The position numbers and the translations under genes were made by a program. 64,000 nucleotides of DNA from Bacteroidia bacterium (GTDB taxonomy: Bacteria > Bacteroidota > Bacteroidia > J057), in the NCBI GenBank assembly GCA_030430575.1, contig JAUIKF010000016.1, forward strand, positions 1 through 64,000, given 5' to 3'. Below the pieces are notes generated by a model. It worked only from the letters and a program-made list of their open reading frames with translations. It was not told where the DNA came from and did no database searches. Shown piece after piece: positions 17,901 through 25,391 of this stretch (position 1 is the stretch's first letter; each line of letters starts with the position of its first letter).

Positions 17901-18213
17901 TGCCTATGCAGGCTGCCCCAGCATTTTGATGAGCCTCTGGCAGGTCAATGACCACGCCACGGCCCAGTTGATGGAGTCCTTTTATGTCGGCCTTGCCGAT
18001 AAAAAGCGAAAAAGCGAAGCGCTTCGTGAGGGGAAATTGGCCTTTCTGGCCGAGGCAGATCCGCTGAAGGCGCACCCCTATTATTGGGGCGGGATCGTCT
18101 CGATTGGGGACCAGCGTGCGCTGGGAGGGGGCGTGAATTGGCTTTTGTGGGGGATTATTGCGATCAGTATTTTGCTAGCTATAGGGTTGCTCGTGAAGCG
18201 AATGCTTCCTTGA
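14986..18213 (+). CDS. Secreted TPR-CHAT caspase-like protein with C-terminal anchor
   Basis: This 1,075-residue protein has a signal peptide (MRFPLFLLLMLYSYGLFSQ), then about ten TPR units over residues 30-480 (for example SETARSYNNIGYCYGRMRNY and QTANSFNNLGYCYGRLGDY). A helical linker follows, and then a CHAT domain from about 690 to 1,040. The caspase-like dyad is intact: H905 in LHLATHSW and C952 in LSACNTGVG. A hydrophobic helix (about 1,045-1,069) is followed by KRMLP, so the chain should be periplasmic and anchored by its C-terminus in the inner membrane. CHAT proteins are predicted or proven cysteine proteases. The gene converges on a membrane anti-sigma-like TPR gene 102 bp away, and an ECF sigma gene lies beyond. 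I infer that it senses through its TPRs and cleaves a membrane partner; the substrate is unproven. Confidence 0.9.
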   Translation: MRFPLFLLLMLYSYGLFSQNGPLMQRLDQAKELYAQEEYKAYETEILRLLAHPDAKKEKGLYWLLLMEAGSVTIDFAKYEQAYDYYHQALHYEEDGQGPPDSLLATIYNDLGYIRGEQSRFEEQLALYEKSLEYRIALYGPTHSETARSYNNIGYCYGRMRNYDQQLIYFQKALAIRIAFYGEVHAQTANSFNNLGYCYGRLGDYDSELEYYLKALKVRKAILGERHSLVARTLGNIGYHYYNTRQYDKAIAHFEAGMAIYTEIFGPDHPDVVSSLENIANAYGRLGYLDKCLLYLNKAQEINLKFYGARSESEVQNLNNQAVFSLRLGEYEKAVGLFEKSLEISQEIWGKDSKMAIDRMIKVGIANLEQGDYSKSLEIFNKAFEIYHPTVSPPNFELAEIHFRRGSLYIHLDSLDRAIEDLREGRKQFLQLHDEVSSSSIHQVIGDYFYHQGKYDSTIYYNNVAIQFLVPDFTWKEPHENPLSEQLISEDQLLYAVEGKGRAFYQKGIDNRDATALKHALATFELAIEILEKKRFERGEKTIQLFSSEIRALFSLLIKTAKHLYDLTQDDQYLEVVFEAMDQSRAYLLRERLQAEQVAQFSGVPDSLLGQDRVLKQELVFYQNKIKDAEGNASYDSAKVARWKDYLVEKQRKRDQLLSILSRSFPRYFALKHATPDISLQQIQGDLSKKGANLITYFHADSTIYAMVITPKGNHLQAIPLPPHFEHLSHQFLNELRQPDLVKAPQEAFSRFCQSSYALYELLVAPLIDDIPHNERLIIIPDGSLGYIPFECLIQTLPADLTQVNYAALDFLIKRLEIGYSYHNQYPDQRNKGKKLKYVAFAPSFGPAVVGDSLRQNLPVLSYAQEETDALAKSFDGQLYQAEQASESLFKSLAPAFSMLHLATHSWVSDGERGAPYLVFSKDVEGKEDGKLHSYELYNLDLSAEIAVLSACNTGVGKLQAGEGVMSMAHAFAYAGCPSILMSLWQVNDHATAQLMESFYVGLADKKRKSEALREGKLAFLAEADPLKAHPYYWGGIVSIGDQRALGGGVNWLLWGIIAISILLAIGLLVKRMLP

Positions 18214-18330
18214 AGAGAATGATGAATATTGAACAAGGGTTGATGATTTTTGAAGTGAATGAGCCTTCCTCCCTTCTCAAATCCCTTCGACTACGCTCAG
18301 GACATGCCTTGTTCATCAATCGATATTCTG
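18214..18330. repeat. GAATATTGAACAAGG hairpin between convergent genes
   Basis: gaatattgaacaagg (18,226 on) pairs with ccttgttcatcaatcgatattc (18,308-18,329), enclosing cttcgactacgctcaggaca. The right arm runs into the anti-sigma-like gene and encodes its last codons (QNID-stop). It belongs to the same family as the repeats at 769, 985 and 40,863. Confidence 0.7.
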
Positions 18331-19101
18331 CAATCTCTCCAACAACTGCTTCGCCTGCTCCCCATAAGCCGTCTTCGACGTCAAAAGCCCATTGAGCACG
18401 TCCTTCGCATTCGCTTGATCCCCATTCTTCAAATGGGCCATGGCCGTGTACCACAGCGAAATGTCCTGCAAGACAGGGTGCTTCAATTCATTGAGGCGAG
18501 TCAAATAATCAAGGGCTTTTGCAGGCTGGTTGGCAGCTATTCCACTGATGCCCGCATATAACAAAACAAATGGCTGCTCAGGGTCTGTGACCAATATTTT
18601 TTCAAAAGTGGCCAACGCTTGTGGGTAAATGGAAGCATTATAATAGCGCATGGCTTCTTTTAAGAGGGCATCTGTTTCCTCCCCAGATCGCGCCGTAATC
18701 ACATCTTCGTATGGACTGAAGTTCATGGCAAACAACTCTTCTGAGGAAGCCTGCCCGCCTAAATTTTGCCAGATAAACCATCCGCCTGTTATCAATAGTA
18801 TGGCGACGGCTGCATAACGCAGCAGTTGAGAAGTGTTGAAACGCCTGACGCTGGCGCTTTTTGCTTTCTCTATGTTGGCGTTGCCAGGGATGGCATGGCG
18901 GAAGGAAGCTGTGAGTGCTTCCAATTCAGCTGTATCTCTTGGCTGGGAATCCAGGCTTTCTTCAAGGGCTTCCATCGCCCCTGCCAGCAGGGGGTCTGTC
19001 AGCAGGGAAGCTTCCATCTCCTGAAGTTTGGCCGCAGGAAGTTCTCCCTGAAGGTAGGCCTTCATCTCTGCTAGGGAATATTGTACTTCATTATTTGCCA
19101 T
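18316..19101 (-). CDS. Membrane TPR protein with anti-sigma-like N-terminus
   Basis: This 261-residue single-pass protein has three parts. Residues 1-90 are cytoplasmic; the opening (YSLAEMKAYLQGELPAAKLQ, then EMEASLLTDPLLAGAMEALE) matches the helical start seen in Bacteroidota anti-sigma-like proteins (xIExYLxGxLxxxExxxLExxxxxDPFLAxAxEG). Residues 93-113 (LLRYAAVAILLITGGWFIWQ) form the membrane helix. Residues 130-261 are periplasmic with three to four TPR helices (YNASIYPQALATFEKIL, ANQPAKALDYLTRL, NGDQANAKDVLNGL). The sigma gene is upstream on the same strand across a 298-bp gap, and the CHAT gene converges from the other side. I infer that it holds the sigma factor at the membrane and is controlled by TPR contacts or cleavage. 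No zinc-binding HxxxCxxC is present. Confidence 0.75.
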   Translation of the reverse strand: MANNEVQYSLAEMKAYLQGELPAAKLQEMEASLLTDPLLAGAMEALEESLDSQPRDTAELEALTASFRHAIPGNANIEKAKSASVRRFNTSQLLRYAAVAILLITGGWFIWQNLGGQASSEELFAMNFSPYEDVITARSGEETDALLKEAMRYYNASIYPQALATFEKILVTDPEQPFVLLYAGISGIAANQPAKALDYLTRLNELKHPVLQDISLWYTAMAHLKNGDQANAKDVLNGLLTSKTAYGEQAKQLLERLQNID

Positions 19102-19399
19102 GATCTTAGGGAGTAATTTTGAATGAATGAAAACCTGGTTTTTATACTTTATTTATACTGAGAGAAATGTCGCGTTAATAAAACCATATAAGGCATATAA
19201 GAACATAGAAGGAAGAAATGATGAATTATGAAGGATTAAAGATGAAAAAGTATGGCTATTTTCTTAATTCCTAATTCATCCTTCCTCATTATATCTTATA
19301 TGCCCTTAAATGCCTTATATGGTTCAACAAATGCCTTTAGTCTAAACAGACAATCCATCAGGCCTAAAGAACAAAATTCTTCAAATGAGTTCATTTTTT
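19102..19399. repeat. ACCATATAAGGCATATAAG inverted repeat in sigma/anti-sigma gap
   Basis: The arms aaccatataaggcatataag (19,183 on) and cttatatgcccttaaatgcc (to about 19,316, continuing ttatatggtt) enclose a second inverted pair, gatgaattatgaaggatt / aattcctaattcatc. The same family occurs at 5,627, 45,594 and 50,384. The gap means the two genes need not share one transcript. Confidence 0.7.
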
Positions 19400-19972
19400 T
19401 CAGATCTTCTTTAACATGTCCCGAAGTCGCGTGGTCGCTCGATTTCGAATGCCCCTCAATTGGTTGAATGTCAGCCCCGTCTCCTCACATACTTCTTGGT
19501 AATTTTTTTCTTCTAAATAAATCTTTCGCAAGACTGTAGCCTCTTTCTCTGGCATTTTTGCTAAGGCATCATAGAGATGCGCTTGGTCCATTTGGGATTG
19601 AAGTTTTTCCTCAATCTCGTGTCCATCCTTTGTGTCCTGCTGTTCGACAAATTTGTCAAATAGCTGCTTCCGCCTCCCCTGGTCGTAACACATATTTCGC
19701 ATAAACACATACAGCCAGCTCTTAAAGGATTGCACTTCCGCCGTTTTGAGCTTCTCTGCGAGTTTAAGATATACCTCATTCGTGAAATCACGCACATCTT
19801 CATGGCCCCGAATCTGCTTCAACCCAAATGCAATGATCTGGTCTGCATAGCGGTCCATGAGGATCGAAATACAGGTGGCATCTCCTTTTTTCTGATAGCT
19901 GGCAATCAATTCGAGATCACTCATCTTGGAAGGAGGAGTTGCCTTGGAGAGGAAGCGGATTCTAATAGACAT
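19400..19972 (-). CDS. ECF-type RNA polymerase sigma-70 factor
   Basis: This protein has 190 residues (174 if ATG 19,924 is used, giving MSDLELIASYQKKGD, which looks like the usual ECF start). Region 2 covers about residues 30-95 (SILMDRYADQIIAFGLKQI, then DVRDFTNEVYLKLAEKL and SFKSWLYVFMRNMCYDQGRR, with the conserved W-L-Y-x-x-x-R-N core). Region 4 covers about 130-188 (LAKMPEKEATVLRKIYLEEK, then NYQEVCEETGLTFNQLRGIRNRATTRLRDML), with the HTH in E-E-T-G-L-T-F-N-Q-L-R. It lacks C-terminal extensions. It lies upstream of the anti-sigma-like gene on the same strand and is divergent from a T9SS cargo gene, which may be a target. Confidence 0.9.
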   Translation of the reverse strand: MSIRIRFLSKATPPSKMSDLELIASYQKKGDATCISILMDRYADQIIAFGLKQIRGHEDVRDFTNEVYLKLAEKLKTAEVQSFKSWLYVFMRNMCYDQGRRKQLFDKFVEQQDTKDGHEIEEKLQSQMDQAHLYDALAKMPEKEATVLRKIYLEEKNYQEVCEETGLTFNQLRGIRNRATTRLRDMLKKI

Positions 19973-20092
19973 GACGGTTTAGCCTTCAAGATTGCACGAA
20001 TTCAAAAAAAATAAAATTATCCGTGCACTTTTTTGGGGTCGGTCGTCTCATCGGATGAAACTCACTGTTACCATTTTTAAACTTACCCCAAG

Positions 20093-22033
20093 ATGAAAAC
20101 GCAATTGATTACCCCAATGAAGTATGCCCTACTGATGATCTTGACCTGTACGCTGGCAGCTCAGCTTGCCGCCCAGTGTAGCGTCTCAAGCCCCAAGGAA
20201 GTCGCTCCATTTTTTCCTCAATATGACTGGGAAGGCAAATGGAACCATGTTTCCCTTTCGGGAGACCAGGGAGAAGATTATTTCAGCTTTTATGCAGAAG
20301 TGGGGAATACCTATGTCTTCTCCACCATGCCAGCCTTTGGCGGCAGCACCACAGGCATTCCCAATGACGACACGCAGTTTTCGGTGCTTGATGTATATAA
20401 TCAGGCAGCACCAGGACGGTTTGGCAATGCCTTTCACGATGATTTTTATTACGGCCCTTTTTGGACTGACTACAAACCTACATTTGCCTGGTCACCTAGC
20501 CAGACGGGGACCTATCGCCTATTGGTCACAAAATATATGAACTATGTAGGCTGCCAGGAATTGGGAATGGGGGACCACGTGACGGTCGCTTTCAGGCGAA
20601 TTCCTAGGACCTATAACTTTGCCGTGTGGACAGGCGCACAACATGCAGATTTTTATGCTGATTATTGTTGGCTCAGTAGGGGGACTAGCGGCGCGCCTGG
20701 ATCAGGACTCAATACAGCATTGGATCAGGCATATGCCTTGTTCGATAGTGACGCGGGTGCTTCTGTAGGGGCTATCACTACTCACCGTCCGCCTTCCAGT
20801 CACATGTCTATTACTGTGTGTAAGATGGTCATAGGCCCGCGCCAAACCCTCGAAATATATTCTCAGACAGAATTAGTGATTACGAGTGAACTCATCATGC
20901 CGATGACTTGGGAGCCTTTTGCGTTCCTTCCATCCGTAGGGAGAATCGAGAGTTCGAGTGCTGCTTCACCGGGAACCGTCCGACTGCTAGGCGCTAATGC
21001 GAATATGAACATTCCCAATAATGGCAATATTCAAAACATTAGGTTGGTCCTAGAAAGTGGACAGAACACCTCTATTAGCGGGATTGGGTCGCCTTTTGAA
21101 GGGGAATCGGTCTTTGCAGAAATTGAAATTAAGGGGAATGCAGATTTCTATATCGGCGGGAAAGTTCGGGTAAAAAACAAGATTTATTTTCACAGCGATC
21201 AGGTGATCGGGGTGGGAAGTACAGATCCATATTCTTATCTCAAATTGGATGAAGCTACCCAAGTCATAGGTGCCAATGAAAAACGCTTTATTTCGGTGGG
21301 GGCAGGCCGCCCAGTCATCAAGGCCTGGAGCAGTACGCAGCCATTTGAACTACCGATAGGAGATTGTATCCATCCTTCAAAATACTATGCACCTGTCAAC
21401 ATAACCCCCACAAGTGCCACAGCCACTGAGTGGTCCTGCACTTATCAACGCAATAATCCCTATTATCACGCTGGGCCTCAGCACGGAGGGATTGATCACA
21501 TCAGTCGCTATGATCGGTGGACAGTGGATTCTGATGTCGCCAATGCCCAGGCAACAATCACTGTGCAGTGGAACCCTGGTAGCCAAGTCGGTCAGCAACT
21601 CAATGACCTAACCATTGCAGGATATGATCTGAATTATGCCTGGCAGAATGTAGGGGGAAATAGCGTGACAGGCACCTCCCAAGTCGGCCAAATCACCTCC
21701 AATACCATTGTCCCCAATCAGTACTCGGAATTCTCCATTGCCTCCACCACCGCCAATCATGGCTTTCGCCTCGGCCAGCAGCCAATAGCTGATATTTCCT
21801 TTACCTGCTTCCCAAACCCAGCCACCAGCTACACCCAAATCGAACTGGAGCATCCCCTGCCAACAGCCATGTCTTTCCGTATGATCGACACCCAAGGACG
21901 AGAAGTCCACCAAGTAGAAATGCTTGCAGGTCAAAAGAGTGCCTCACTGAACATCAGTCATCTCAGCGCGGGGACCTACTACGTGGTCGCCGATCAACAA
22001 CGAGCGAAGCCGTTTAAGGTGGTGAAGAAGTGA
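20093..22033 (+). CDS. Secreted protein with T9SS type A sorting domain
   Basis: This 646-residue protein has a signal peptide (CTLAAQLAAQ; start ATG 20,093 or 20,117). The central body was not assigned to a known family. It contains acidic, aromatic-rich segments early on (GDQGEDYFSFYAEVGNTYVF, resembling PPC-type domains) and beta-solenoid-like strands in the middle (GNADFYIGGKVRVKNKIYF). Residues 570-646 form a type A C-terminal sorting domain: FTCFPNPATSYTQIELE at the start, HLSAGTYYVVADQQ, and a basic end FKVVKK. It is therefore exported by the type IX system and probably cell-surface attached or released. Divergent from the ECF sigma gene across 120 bp, it is a candidate target of that sigma. 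Confidence 0.85.
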   Translation: MKTQLITPMKYALLMILTCTLAAQLAAQCSVSSPKEVAPFFPQYDWEGKWNHVSLSGDQGEDYFSFYAEVGNTYVFSTMPAFGGSTTGIPNDDTQFSVLDVYNQAAPGRFGNAFHDDFYYGPFWTDYKPTFAWSPSQTGTYRLLVTKYMNYVGCQELGMGDHVTVAFRRIPRTYNFAVWTGAQHADFYADYCWLSRGTSGAPGSGLNTALDQAYALFDSDAGASVGAITTHRPPSSHMSITVCKMVIGPRQTLEIYSQTELVITSELIMPMTWEPFAFLPSVGRIESSSAASPGTVRLLGANANMNIPNNGNIQNIRLVLESGQNTSISGIGSPFEGESVFAEIEIKGNADFYIGGKVRVKNKIYFHSDQVIGVGSTDPYSYLKLDEATQVIGANEKRFISVGAGRPVIKAWSSTQPFELPIGDCIHPSKYYAPVNITPTSATATEWSCTYQRNNPYYHAGPQHGGIDHISRYDRWTVDSDVANAQATITVQWNPGSQVGQQLNDLTIAGYDLNYAWQNVGGNSVTGTSQVGQITSNTIVPNQYSEFSIASTTANHGFRLGQQPIADISFTCFPNPATSYTQIELEHPLPTAMSFRMIDTQGREVHQVEMLAGQKSASLNISHLSAGTYYVVADQQRAKPFKVVKK

Positions 22034-22049
22034 TGCCCAATAACGATAA

Positions 22050-22208
22050 GAATATTTGATGTGGGCATCGCTGCCCGTAAAGGCGTTGGATTCCAACGCC
22101 TTTACGGAGATGGCGGTGATCCATACCCGTCAAATCGCCGCAGGCATTTACTTCCTGGAAATACGGACTACCGATGAGCGGAAGCTTATCAAGGTAGTGA
22201 AACGGTAG
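22050..22208 (+). pseudogene. Orphan remnant of a T9SS type A sorting domain
   Basis: After an in-frame stop at 22,047 the sequence translates to a partial sorting tail ending QIAAGIYFLEIRTTDERKL then IKVVKR-stop at 22,206-22,208. The end is nearly identical, in DNA as well as protein, to the tail of the beta-helix gene that ends at 28,184. It has no start codon or body of its own and lies 14 bp after the stop of the preceding cargo gene. An internal palindrome (22,076-22,106) corresponds in place to the one at 28,049-28,097. It is most likely a leftover of a deleted or recombined cargo gene. Confidence 0.8.
22076..22106. repeat. Palindrome with GTTGGATTCCAAC core, copy 1
   Basis: It has perfect 15-bp arms (cgtaaaggcgttgga / tccaacgcctttacg) around a single t. 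The core GTTGGATTCCAAC is shared with 28,049-28,097. Confidence 0.85.
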
Positions 22209-22282
22209 AGGCACTGTTCTAAGAAGGTTCTAGGTTTTATGTTCTAGGGTTGGTGTCTGTGTATGCCTAAAACCTTCCCGTT

Positions 22283-22313
22283 TTGCCTGCAAGCTCACCG
22301 ATAGGTATATTTG
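22283..22313 (+). promoter_or_regulatory. Bacteroidota-type promoter of the two-component operon
   Basis: TTG at 22,283-22,285 (within TTTTG), a 20-bp spacer, and TATATTTG at 22,306-22,313 match the known Bacteroidota pattern TTTG - 19 to 21 bp - TAnnTTTG. The start codon of the histidine kinase is 22 nt further on. This is the best promoter match I found in the window. Confidence 0.65.
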
Positions 22314-22335
22314 TTTGACCTAACCTTACATACCT

Positions 22336-24417
22336 ATGGCAGGCATTACCTTTCCCCGACTTGCTGCTTTTTTGACCCTTTTTCTCTTCACCTATCATGT
22401 TGGATACCCACAAGATGAAATAGACAGCCTCATCACTGCCTTCGACCAGCAAGCAGATGAAGCCCTAAAGGCTGCAACTGCTCTTGCCATCGGCCGCGAA
22501 CTCATGCGAACGGATAGCGCAGGCGCAGTCAAATACTTCAGGGCTTGTGTGGAGATAGCCGCTAATGAAAATGGCCTAGAAGCGCTCTGGCGGGAATGCA
22601 ATAGCCTATGGGGGCGATTTTATGTGCTCAAAGGCGAATTTTCTACTGGGGAGACATTTTTTAGAAAAAACTTGGAACTCGCAAGAAGCGGTCGATTTCC
22701 CGACCGTGTTTCAGCGGATGCCTTTACAGATATGGGGGCACTGTCTGTTTATCAGCAGGCATTTGATTCGGCTATTGTTTTTCTGAATAAAGGGATTGAT
22801 TTGCTTGAAAAATCGAATGCTAAACCCAATGAATTCCTGTCTCCTATTAACAACCTGTTTCTCATATACCACGACCAAAGCAAAGTAGAAAAAGCACTGG
22901 AAACAGCCCTCAAAGGGTTGGAATGGGCTGAGACGGCAGAAGACGCACGATTTGCGGCCATATTTACCCTCAATACGGGCATGAGCTATAGCATGCAGCG
23001 CCAGCGAAATGAGGCCATCCATTCCTATAAACAAGCGATCTCCTTGGCAAGAGAGGCGAATTTGCCTCAGGTAGAAGGAACAGCCTTGTCGAATCTTTCA
23101 GGGGAATATGAAAATCTAGGGCTATGGGACTCCGTCAAGGTGTGTGCCTTGGAAGCGATTCCATTGCTGGAAGCGCATGGAGACATTCGTCTACAGACGG
23201 GCAATTATGTGCAGTTGGCGCAAGTAGCGCGTCAAGCAGGCAATACCGCTTTGGTCAAGGAATACCTGGCGATTATCCAAGAACTGTTAACCAAAATGCC
23301 TTCTATTCAAGCAGAGACAGCTTATTGGCAGATGATAGGAGAATTGCACCAGCAAGAAGGCAAGTGGCAAGCAGCAGAAGCGGCGTTCCGAAAAGGGATA
23401 GAGTTAACGGATAAAATTGAGAACTTGGAGCGGAAGGCAAATTTGACGGAGGCGCTGATGCGGCTGTTTGTAGCGAAGCATCAGGAAGATTCTGCCAATG
23501 TGTACTTTGATCGATATGCAGCCTTGAAGGATCGCATCATCTCAAAAGACAAGGCAGAAGCATTGGCACGAATGGAGACGGAATTTGAAATAGCCAAAAA
23601 AGAATCTCAAATCGCCAAGCAGGAATTAGAAATCGCGCAAGTCCATGCCGATAGCCTCCAGCGGACTTATGAGCGCAATCGGTTGTTAGTAGGGGTAATC
23701 ATTCTGTTTTTGATTGCCGTGGGCGTGGGATATAGTTTTTGGCGAAGCAAAAAGTTTAACACATTGCTTTCCGCCAAAAATCACGAATTGACAGAAGCCA
23801 ATGAACAAAAGGAGGCTTTACTCAAGGAAATACATCATCGCGTCAAGAACAACCTCCAGACCATCTCGAGCTTACTCAAACTGCAAGCCCGTTCTACCGA
23901 TGATCCTATTGCCTTGACGCCCCTATTGGAAGGCCAAAATCGCGTGGAGTCTATGGCCCTCGTCCACCAAAAGCTCTACCAGACAGAAGACCTGCGTGAG
24001 GTGCATTTTCAGGAATATTTGGAACAATTGATGGACGCACTCTCAGAATCGTATGATGGGAAATCGCAGCAGGTTGAGACGGTCGTAAATGCTCATGACA
24101 TTTCCATGGACATTGACAATGCTATCCCACTGGGCCTGATTGTCAATGAATTGGTCACCAATGCCTACAAATACGCCTTTCAAGGCAAGGAAAAGGGGAG
24201 CATTAGGATTTCCCTCCATAAAGAAAAGGAGGCGGGCTACCGACTAGCCGTATCAGATGACGGATTGGGCTTGCCAGCGGGCTTTTCGATGGAAAGCCCA
24301 CATTCCTTGGGCATGCGGCTGGTGAAGATGTTCACCAGACAACTGAGGGGAAACCTGAATTGGCATTCGGATAGTGGTGCGCATTTTTCCATCCAATTTC
24401 AAGGAATTCAGTCATGA
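22336..24417 (+). CDS. TPR sensor histidine kinase (HisKA_2 type)
   Basis: This 693-residue kinase has a signal peptide-like start (AAFLTLFLFTYHVGYPQ) and a periplasmic TPR array over about residues 30-400. A coiled coil of repeated Glu/Lys/Gln (EIAKKESQIAKQELEIAQ) leads to a single membrane helix (LLVGVIILFLIAVGVGYSFW, about 454-473). The cytoplasmic part has a HisKA_2 phosphorylation site, EIHHRVKNNLQ with H500, and an ATPase domain with N-box IPLGLIVNELVTNAYKYAF and G-boxes SDDGLGLP and SLGMRLVKMFTRQL. It overlaps the response regulator gene by 4 bp (ATGA), so the two are translationally coupled. The architecture is common in Bacteroidota; the signal is unknown. Confidence 0.9.
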   Translation: MAGITFPRLAAFLTLFLFTYHVGYPQDEIDSLITAFDQQADEALKAATALAIGRELMRTDSAGAVKYFRACVEIAANENGLEALWRECNSLWGRFYVLKGEFSTGETFFRKNLELARSGRFPDRVSADAFTDMGALSVYQQAFDSAIVFLNKGIDLLEKSNAKPNEFLSPINNLFLIYHDQSKVEKALETALKGLEWAETAEDARFAAIFTLNTGMSYSMQRQRNEAIHSYKQAISLAREANLPQVEGTALSNLSGEYENLGLWDSVKVCALEAIPLLEAHGDIRLQTGNYVQLAQVARQAGNTALVKEYLAIIQELLTKMPSIQAETAYWQMIGELHQQEGKWQAAEAAFRKGIELTDKIENLERKANLTEALMRLFVAKHQEDSANVYFDRYAALKDRIISKDKAEALARMETEFEIAKKESQIAKQELEIAQVHADSLQRTYERNRLLVGVIILFLIAVGVGYSFWRSKKFNTLLSAKNHELTEANEQKEALLKEIHHRVKNNLQTISSLLKLQARSTDDPIALTPLLEGQNRVESMALVHQKLYQTEDLREVHFQEYLEQLMDALSESYDGKSQQVETVVNAHDISMDIDNAIPLGLIVNELVTNAYKYAFQGKEKGSIRISLHKEKEAGYRLAVSDDGLGLPAGFSMESPHSLGMRLVKMFTRQLRGNLNWHSDSGAHFSIQFQGIQS

Positions 24418-25130
24418 GTAGTTTTTCAGTCTTGATTGTCGAAGATCAACTGGTCATTGCGGAAGACATCCGCCAAGCGGTGGAAGGCATGGGGCATCAA
24501 GTCTGCGGGATAGCGATTTCCTACGAAGAAGGGGTAGGTTTGGTCCAGCGTCACCAGCCTGATTTAGTAATTTTAGATATAAAATTACAGGGGAAAAAAA
24601 GCGGGATAGACCTGGCGTATGTTATCCTAAAAAAATACCCGACCACTTCCTTTATTTACCTAACCTCCTATTTTGACAGAAAAACCTTAAAAGGTGCCAG
24701 CAAAACCCTGCCAGGTGCTTACCTGGTGAAGCCCTTCAAAGACCAAGACTTGATGTCGGCGATTGAGGTAAGTATGCAAAATCATCAGGCTAAGATCGAG
24801 ATGACAGATCAGCTCGAAGGGCCGGGAGAACTGATCGTCAAATCGGAGTATGTCTTGCTGAAAATCCCCTTTGTAGACATCCTATGGCTCAAGGCGGATC
24901 GCAATTATTTTGAGATAAAAACCCTTGAGAAAATCCATCGAGTCAGGGGAAGCATGGAAGCGTATGAGAAAAAACTCCCTCCTAACCGCTTTATGCGCAT
25001 CCATCGCTCCTATATCATCAACCTCGACCATGTCACCGAGGCTTTCAATGGAAAAGTGCTGATGGGTGGGGTATCGCTGCCTGTTTCGAGGAGGCGGTTT
25101 TCAGAGCTGATGGCTAGAATCAAGGCTTGA
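24414..25130 (+). CDS. LytTR-family response regulator
   Basis: This 238-residue protein has a receiver domain (residues 4-120) with acidic pocket E10-D11, phospho-acceptor D55 in LVILDIKL, T84 in YLTSY and K106 in LVKPF. A LytTR DNA-binding domain occupies about 135-236 (VDILWLKADRNYFEIKTLEK, then FMRIHRSYIINLDHV). LytTR regulators bind direct repeats upstream of target genes, often cell-surface or extracellular genes. Partner and coupling come from the ATGA overlap with the kinase gene. The secreted-protein genes just downstream are possible targets, but I did not find a convincing repeat operator. Confidence 0.92.
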   Translation: MSSFSVLIVEDQLVIAEDIRQAVEGMGHQVCGIAISYEEGVGLVQRHQPDLVILDIKLQGKKSGIDLAYVILKKYPTTSFIYLTSYFDRKTLKGASKTLPGAYLVKPFKDQDLMSAIEVSMQNHQAKIEMTDQLEGPGELIVKSEYVLLKIPFVDILWLKADRNYFEIKTLEKIHRVRGSMEAYEKKLPPNRFMRIHRSYIINLDHVTEAFNGKVLMGGVSLPVSRRRFSELMARIKA

Positions 25131-25137
25131 TGTGGGG

Positions 25138-25216
25138 AAGTTCAAACTCAAGCACAAGCTCAAACCCAACTAAAATCGTTTATTCTTGAACTTGAACTTG
25201 AACTTGAACTTGAACT
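25138..25216. repeat. CTTGAA hexamer tract and inverted partner
   Basis: Five to six tandem cttgaa units (25,184-25,216) pair with the upstream ttcaaactcaagcacaagc (25,141 on). It may end the two-component operon transcript, since the tract is followed by cttttcccc. Related purine/pyrimidine tracts occur at 34,323 and 45,269. Confidence 0.6.
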
Positions 25217-25391
25217 TTTCCCCCTTCTTTCCATTCGTCCTCAAAATCCTGCCTTTCGTCCCAGTTATTTGCAGAAGTGTTTCAATATTTCGTGATTGTT
25301 AATGGTATTCTATTTTGCTTTTTGGTTTTTTACGAAAAATTAGATATTTATATAAGAATAGTTACCTGGCTTTTTAATCATTGTGACATTC

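Noticed and set aside
14986-18213. Type III-E CRISPR TPR-CHAT (Csx29)
   Set aside because: It has a signal peptide and membrane anchor, and no gRAMP effector, crRNA array or Csx30-like gene is present; only the regulatory logic is similar.
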